50,749 nucleotides of DNA, taken from positions 1 to 50,749 of the forward strand of contig CANRAW010000007.1 of assembly GCA_947628715.1 (NCBI GenBank). The letters run 5' to 3'. Below are positions 48,088 through 50,749 of the stretch, in pieces; within the stretch, counting starts at the first letter, position 1; each line of letters begins with the position of its first letter. The notes beneath the pieces are model-generated. The model saw only the letters and a program-made list of their open reading frames with translations. It was not told the DNA's origin and searched no databases. A program made the translations under genes and the position numbers. The DNA comes from an uncultured Clostridia bacterium (lineage in GTDB: Bacteria > Bacillota > Clostridia > TANB77 > CAG-508).

Positions 48088-48101
48088 TTTAAGGATAACT
48101 C

Positions 48102-48131
48102 TTGTAACAGCATATTAATTTGTTATATAAT
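48102..48131 (+). promoter_or_regulatory. Possible promoter for the two-component genes
   Basis: TTGTAA (48102-48107) and TATAAT (48126-48131), spaced by 18 bp, between permease 5 and the response regulator. Confidence 0.5.
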
Positions 48132-48151
48132 GGCAAAAGGAGGATAGTTAG

Positions 48152-48811
48152 ATGGAGCTTTTATTAGTTGAGGACAATTTAGATTTAGCAAAAGGCTTAA
48201 TATATTCATTAGAGCAAAATGGATTCTATGTTGTTCATAAAGTAAACACCAAAGAAGCAATAGATTTTTTAAATAAATGTAAGCCAAATCTAATTATCCT
48301 AGACATATCACTTCCTGATGGAAATGGATTTACGTTATATGAAAGTCATATAAAGGAAAAAGGTATAGCAACAATTTTTCTAACAGCAAAGGACGAGGAA
48401 GACGATATTGTAAAAGGCTTAGAACTTGGAGCAGAGGATTATATAACTAAACCATTTTCAATAAAAGAATTGATAGCAAGGATTAACAGAGTTATCTTAA
48501 GAGAAAAGAAAAATTCAATTGTGTATGTAAAGGATATTGCTTTTGATTTAGATAAAATGGTTGCATATAAGAATAATGAGGAAGTTGTACTTACAAATTT
48601 AGAGCTTAGGATACTCAGCATGCTTTTTTCGAACTTAAATAAAGTTGTGTCGAGAAACGACATTATTGATAAAGTATGGGAGTGGACAGGAAATGATATA
48701 AATGACAATACAGTTACTGTTTATTTAAAGAGAATTAGGGAAAAACTGGGTACTGATATTATAGTTACGATTAAGGGGATAGGGTATAGAATTGATAGAG
48801 ATGAAAAATAA
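48152..48811 (+). CDS. OmpR-family response regulator of the BceAB-RS module
   Basis: A 219-residue regulator. The receiver has LLVEDN, phospho-Asp in LIILDISLPDGNG and Lys in YITKPFSIKE. The C-terminal winged helix has LTNLELRILSMLF and NTVTVYLKRIREKLG, ending GIGYRID. ATG 48152 follows AAAGGAGGAT. It overlaps the kinase gene by 11 bases. Its likely target is the GTCACTT direct repeat upstream of ATPase 3. Confidence 0.92.
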   Translation: MELLLVEDNLDLAKGLIYSLEQNGFYVVHKVNTKEAIDFLNKCKPNLIILDISLPDGNGFTLYESHIKEKGIATIFLTAKDEEDDIVKGLELGAEDYITKPFSIKELIARINRVILREKKNSIVYVKDIAFDLDKMVAYKNNEEVVLTNLELRILSMLFSNLNKVVSRNDIIDKVWEWTGNDINDNTVTVYLKRIREKLGTDIIVTIKGIGYRIDRDEK

Positions 48812-50015
48812 AGTTGAATTAAAGAAGGCATTAGTAAAGAGTGCATTTGTTATAATTTTTACATTAATATTATTTGGCGTATATGAACTTTATGCTTACA
48901 AGACTTACACAAGAAATTTTAATAGCAAAGTTGCCAGCATTATAACGAATATAATAGAAAAGTACCCTGATATAGATAAAAATAAGTTAATAGAGGAAAT
49001 CAACAGTGAAGCGGATATAAATGCTGATATATTTAGAAATTATGGCATAGATATAGAGGAAGAGGCAATTATTATAAAAAATGACAAGTGTTTTGAGATT
49101 TTTTTGATTATTAGTTTAGTAATGTTATTTGCTTTTTCAATCACGTTGTTAGTAATATTTTTAAGATATAATAGTAATAAGGATAAGGAGTTAAAGGAAA
49201 TTACTAGATATATTGAGGATATTAATAACAAAAATTACAGGCTAGATATTTCAGATAACACTGAGGATGAGCTTTCTATATTAAAAAATGAGGTGTATAA
49301 AACGACGATTATGCTGAAGGAATCTGCAGAAAATTCTATAAAGGATAAGGTAAATCTAAAAGATTCTCTATCAGATATTTCGCACCAGTTAAAAACGCCT
49401 TTGGCAGGAATAACTGTTATGATTGACGATATTTTAGAGAATCCCGATATGGATGAAAATACAAGAAATGATTTTATTAAAAATATAAAAAGGCAGATTG
49501 TCAATATTAATTTTTTGATAAATTCTTTATTGAAGTTATCTAAGTTAGATGTAAATGCTATTGATTTCATAAACAGAGAGGAAACGTTAAAAAATCTTAT
49601 TAATAAAAGCGTTGAGAAGGTTTCGATTTTATGCGAGTTAAAGGGCATAAAGATTAATGTGTATGGAAATAGCGAAAACAAGATATATTGTGATGCAAAA
49701 TGGCAAATTGAGGCAATTACCAATATTTTGAAAAATGCTATTGAGCACTCTAATCAAAAGTCAAGTATTGATGTTTATTTTGAGCAAAGCAAAATGTATT
49801 CTAAAATTGTTATTAAGGATTATGGAGTTGGCATTGCGAAAGAGGATTTGCCTCATATTTTTGAAAGATTTTATAAAGGGAAAAATTCTTCAAGCGACAG
49901 CATAGGCATTGGACTTGCCCTTGCGAAGTCTATTATTGAAAAGAATAATGGAAGCATAGATGTAGTTTCTGAGGAAAACAAGGGAACGCAATTTATTATA
50001 AAGTATTTTGTGTAA
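48801..50015 (+). CDS. Sensor histidine kinase of the BceAB-RS module
   Basis: A 404-residue kinase. Helix 1 is at residues about 12-33 (AFVIIFTLILFGVYELYAY), an extracellular loop of about 60 residues follows, then helix 2 (IFLIISLVMLFAFSITLLVI). A HAMP-like linker leads to the His motif SDISHQLKTPLAGITVM. Then N box NILKNAIEHS, G1 KDYGVGI, F box HIFERFYKG and G2 GIGLALAKSIIE. The loop is larger than in true intramembrane BceS sensors, so it is closer to the general VanS/PhoR layout. ATG 48801 overlaps the regulator stop. Confidence 0.92.
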   Translation: MKNKVELKKALVKSAFVIIFTLILFGVYELYAYKTYTRNFNSKVASIITNIIEKYPDIDKNKLIEEINSEADINADIFRNYGIDIEEEAIIIKNDKCFEIFLIISLVMLFAFSITLLVIFLRYNSNKDKELKEITRYIEDINNKNYRLDISDNTEDELSILKNEVYKTTIMLKESAENSIKDKVNLKDSLSDISHQLKTPLAGITVMIDDILENPDMDENTRNDFIKNIKRQIVNINFLINSLLKLSKLDVNAIDFINREETLKNLINKSVEKVSILCELKGIKINVYGNSENKIYCDAKWQIEAITNILKNAIEHSNQKSSIDVYFEQSKMYSKIVIKDYGVGIAKEDLPHIFERFYKGKNSSSDSIGIGLALAKSIIEKNNGSIDVVSEENKGTQFIIKYFV

Positions 50016-50081
50016 AGGTATAGAAAAAATATGTTGGTTGTGATATATTAAAGTAAAAATATGAAAAGGAGTAGAGAGTGT

Positions 50082-50462
50082 ATGAAAAATGAGTTAGTTA
50101 TTAAAAGATGTAAGTCATGTGGAGCAGTTGTAAAGGTAATAGAGGACTGCAATTGCAAAGGTTGTGGAATTGTGTGCTGTGAGGAGCCTATGGAGAAGCT
50201 AGTTCCAAATTCGGTTGATGCAGCAGTTGAGAAGCATGTTCCAACTTATGAAAAGGTAGGAAATGAGATAGTTGTTAAGGTTAATCATGTTATGGAGGAT
50301 GAGCATTATATTGAGTGGGTATGCTTAGTTAGTGAGAACAGGGAGTGCATGGTTAAGTTTATGCCTAACCAAAAGGCTGAGGCGACTTTTCCTTATATTT
50401 CTGGCTCTGTTTTATATTCGTATTGCAACAAGCATGGATTATGGAAGGCTGATGTGGAGTAA
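50082..50462 (+). CDS. Superoxide reductase (desulfoferrodoxin family)
   Basis: A 126-residue protein that reduces superoxide to peroxide in anaerobes. The catalytic iron ligands are visible: KHVP, NHVM, EHYIEW and the Cys/His pair in YCNKHGLW. The N-terminal domain starts CKSCGAVVKV and ends CCEEPM as in desulfoferrodoxin, but has an additional C-N-C-K-G-C run between, giving more cysteines than the usual four. ATG 50082 matches the family start; ATG 50061 is in frame but would cover the AAGGAG. Confidence 0.9.
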   Translation: MKNELVIKRCKSCGAVVKVIEDCNCKGCGIVCCEEPMEKLVPNSVDAAVEKHVPTYEKVGNEIVVKVNHVMEDEHYIEWVCLVSENRECMVKFMPNQKAEATFPYISGSVLYSYCNKHGLWKADVE

Positions 50463-50591
50463 AGGGGAAAAATTTTGCTAAAATTTTCATGTAAGTTTTT
50501 TTAAAAAATGTGTTGACATTAGTCGGATTATATTTTAAAATAAAAATTGTACAAACGGTAGATAATAAGTTTGAAAAAGAGGTAAAAAACG

Positions 50592-50666
<75 letters not shown>

Positions 50667-50749
50667 CTCTAGGGGATATTTAACATACAATAAAATAATA
50701 AGGAATAAATATAAAGACACAACTTCTTTATGTTTTGTTTTGCGTTGGT

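Overview
This 50.7-kb window is very AT-rich and looks like a chromosomal segment of an uncultured, low-GC, probably anaerobic Firmicutes/Clostridia-type bacterium. The evidence is a recN / rlmN-prpC-prkC core block, two Spo0A-like output domains, Bce/Bcr-type ABC transporters, CIRCE-controlled Hsp20 and a superoxide reductase. No lineage can be assigned from sequence alone.

The most striking property is a recoding pattern. Thirteen genes (recN, rlmN, prpC, prkC and nine ABC-transporter genes) are each broken by one to three apparent +1 frameshifts, 21 in all. Every break is at an in-frame CGG codon. In all 21 the protein family resumes if the C is skipped and the next triplet GGN is read as glycine (GGA 15, GGT 4, GGC 2). 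I found no in-frame CGG read normally as arginine in any other AT-rich gene of the window. Only two GC-richer secreted-protein genes have one each. The simplest reading is that CGG is unassigned and drives +1 frameshifting, or that CGGN is decoded as a four-base glycine codon. A systematic assembly error is the alternative to exclude.

Layout: 0-6 kb holds a giant secreted surface protein and an unknown cytosolic protein. 6-11.7 kb is the housekeeping block recN, rlmN, PP2C phosphatase and PASTA kinase. 11.7-15.6 kb is an antimicrobial-peptide sensing and export operon (response regulator, ABC ATPase, permease, histidine kinase, Ig-like membrane protein). 15.7-26.8 kb holds a Spo0A-like regulator, a GC-rich secreted protein, one BceA-type ATPase and three very large BceB/FtsX-type permeases. 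27-34.2 kb holds a YhaQP-like exporter, NUDIX hydrolase, CopZ-CopA copper export, a HEPN/MNT pair and a nitronate-monooxygenase-like flavoenzyme.

34.4-42.3 kb holds a second BceA-type ATPase, an ECF sigma factor fused to a membrane/extracellular domain, two small exported or membrane proteins, a second Spo0A-like regulator, a second GC-rich secreted protein and a fourth large permease. 42.4-50.5 kb holds Hsp20, a GtrII-type glucosyltransferase, a complete BceAB-RS module and a superoxide reductase. The window ends in a short ORF carrying an (AC)14 microsatellite.

Two loci (15.7-20 kb and 38-42.3 kb) share the same three components in different order: a Spo0A-like regulator, a ~185-residue GC-rich secreted protein and an orphan FtsX-type permease. 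They may form an undescribed secretion/signalling cassette.
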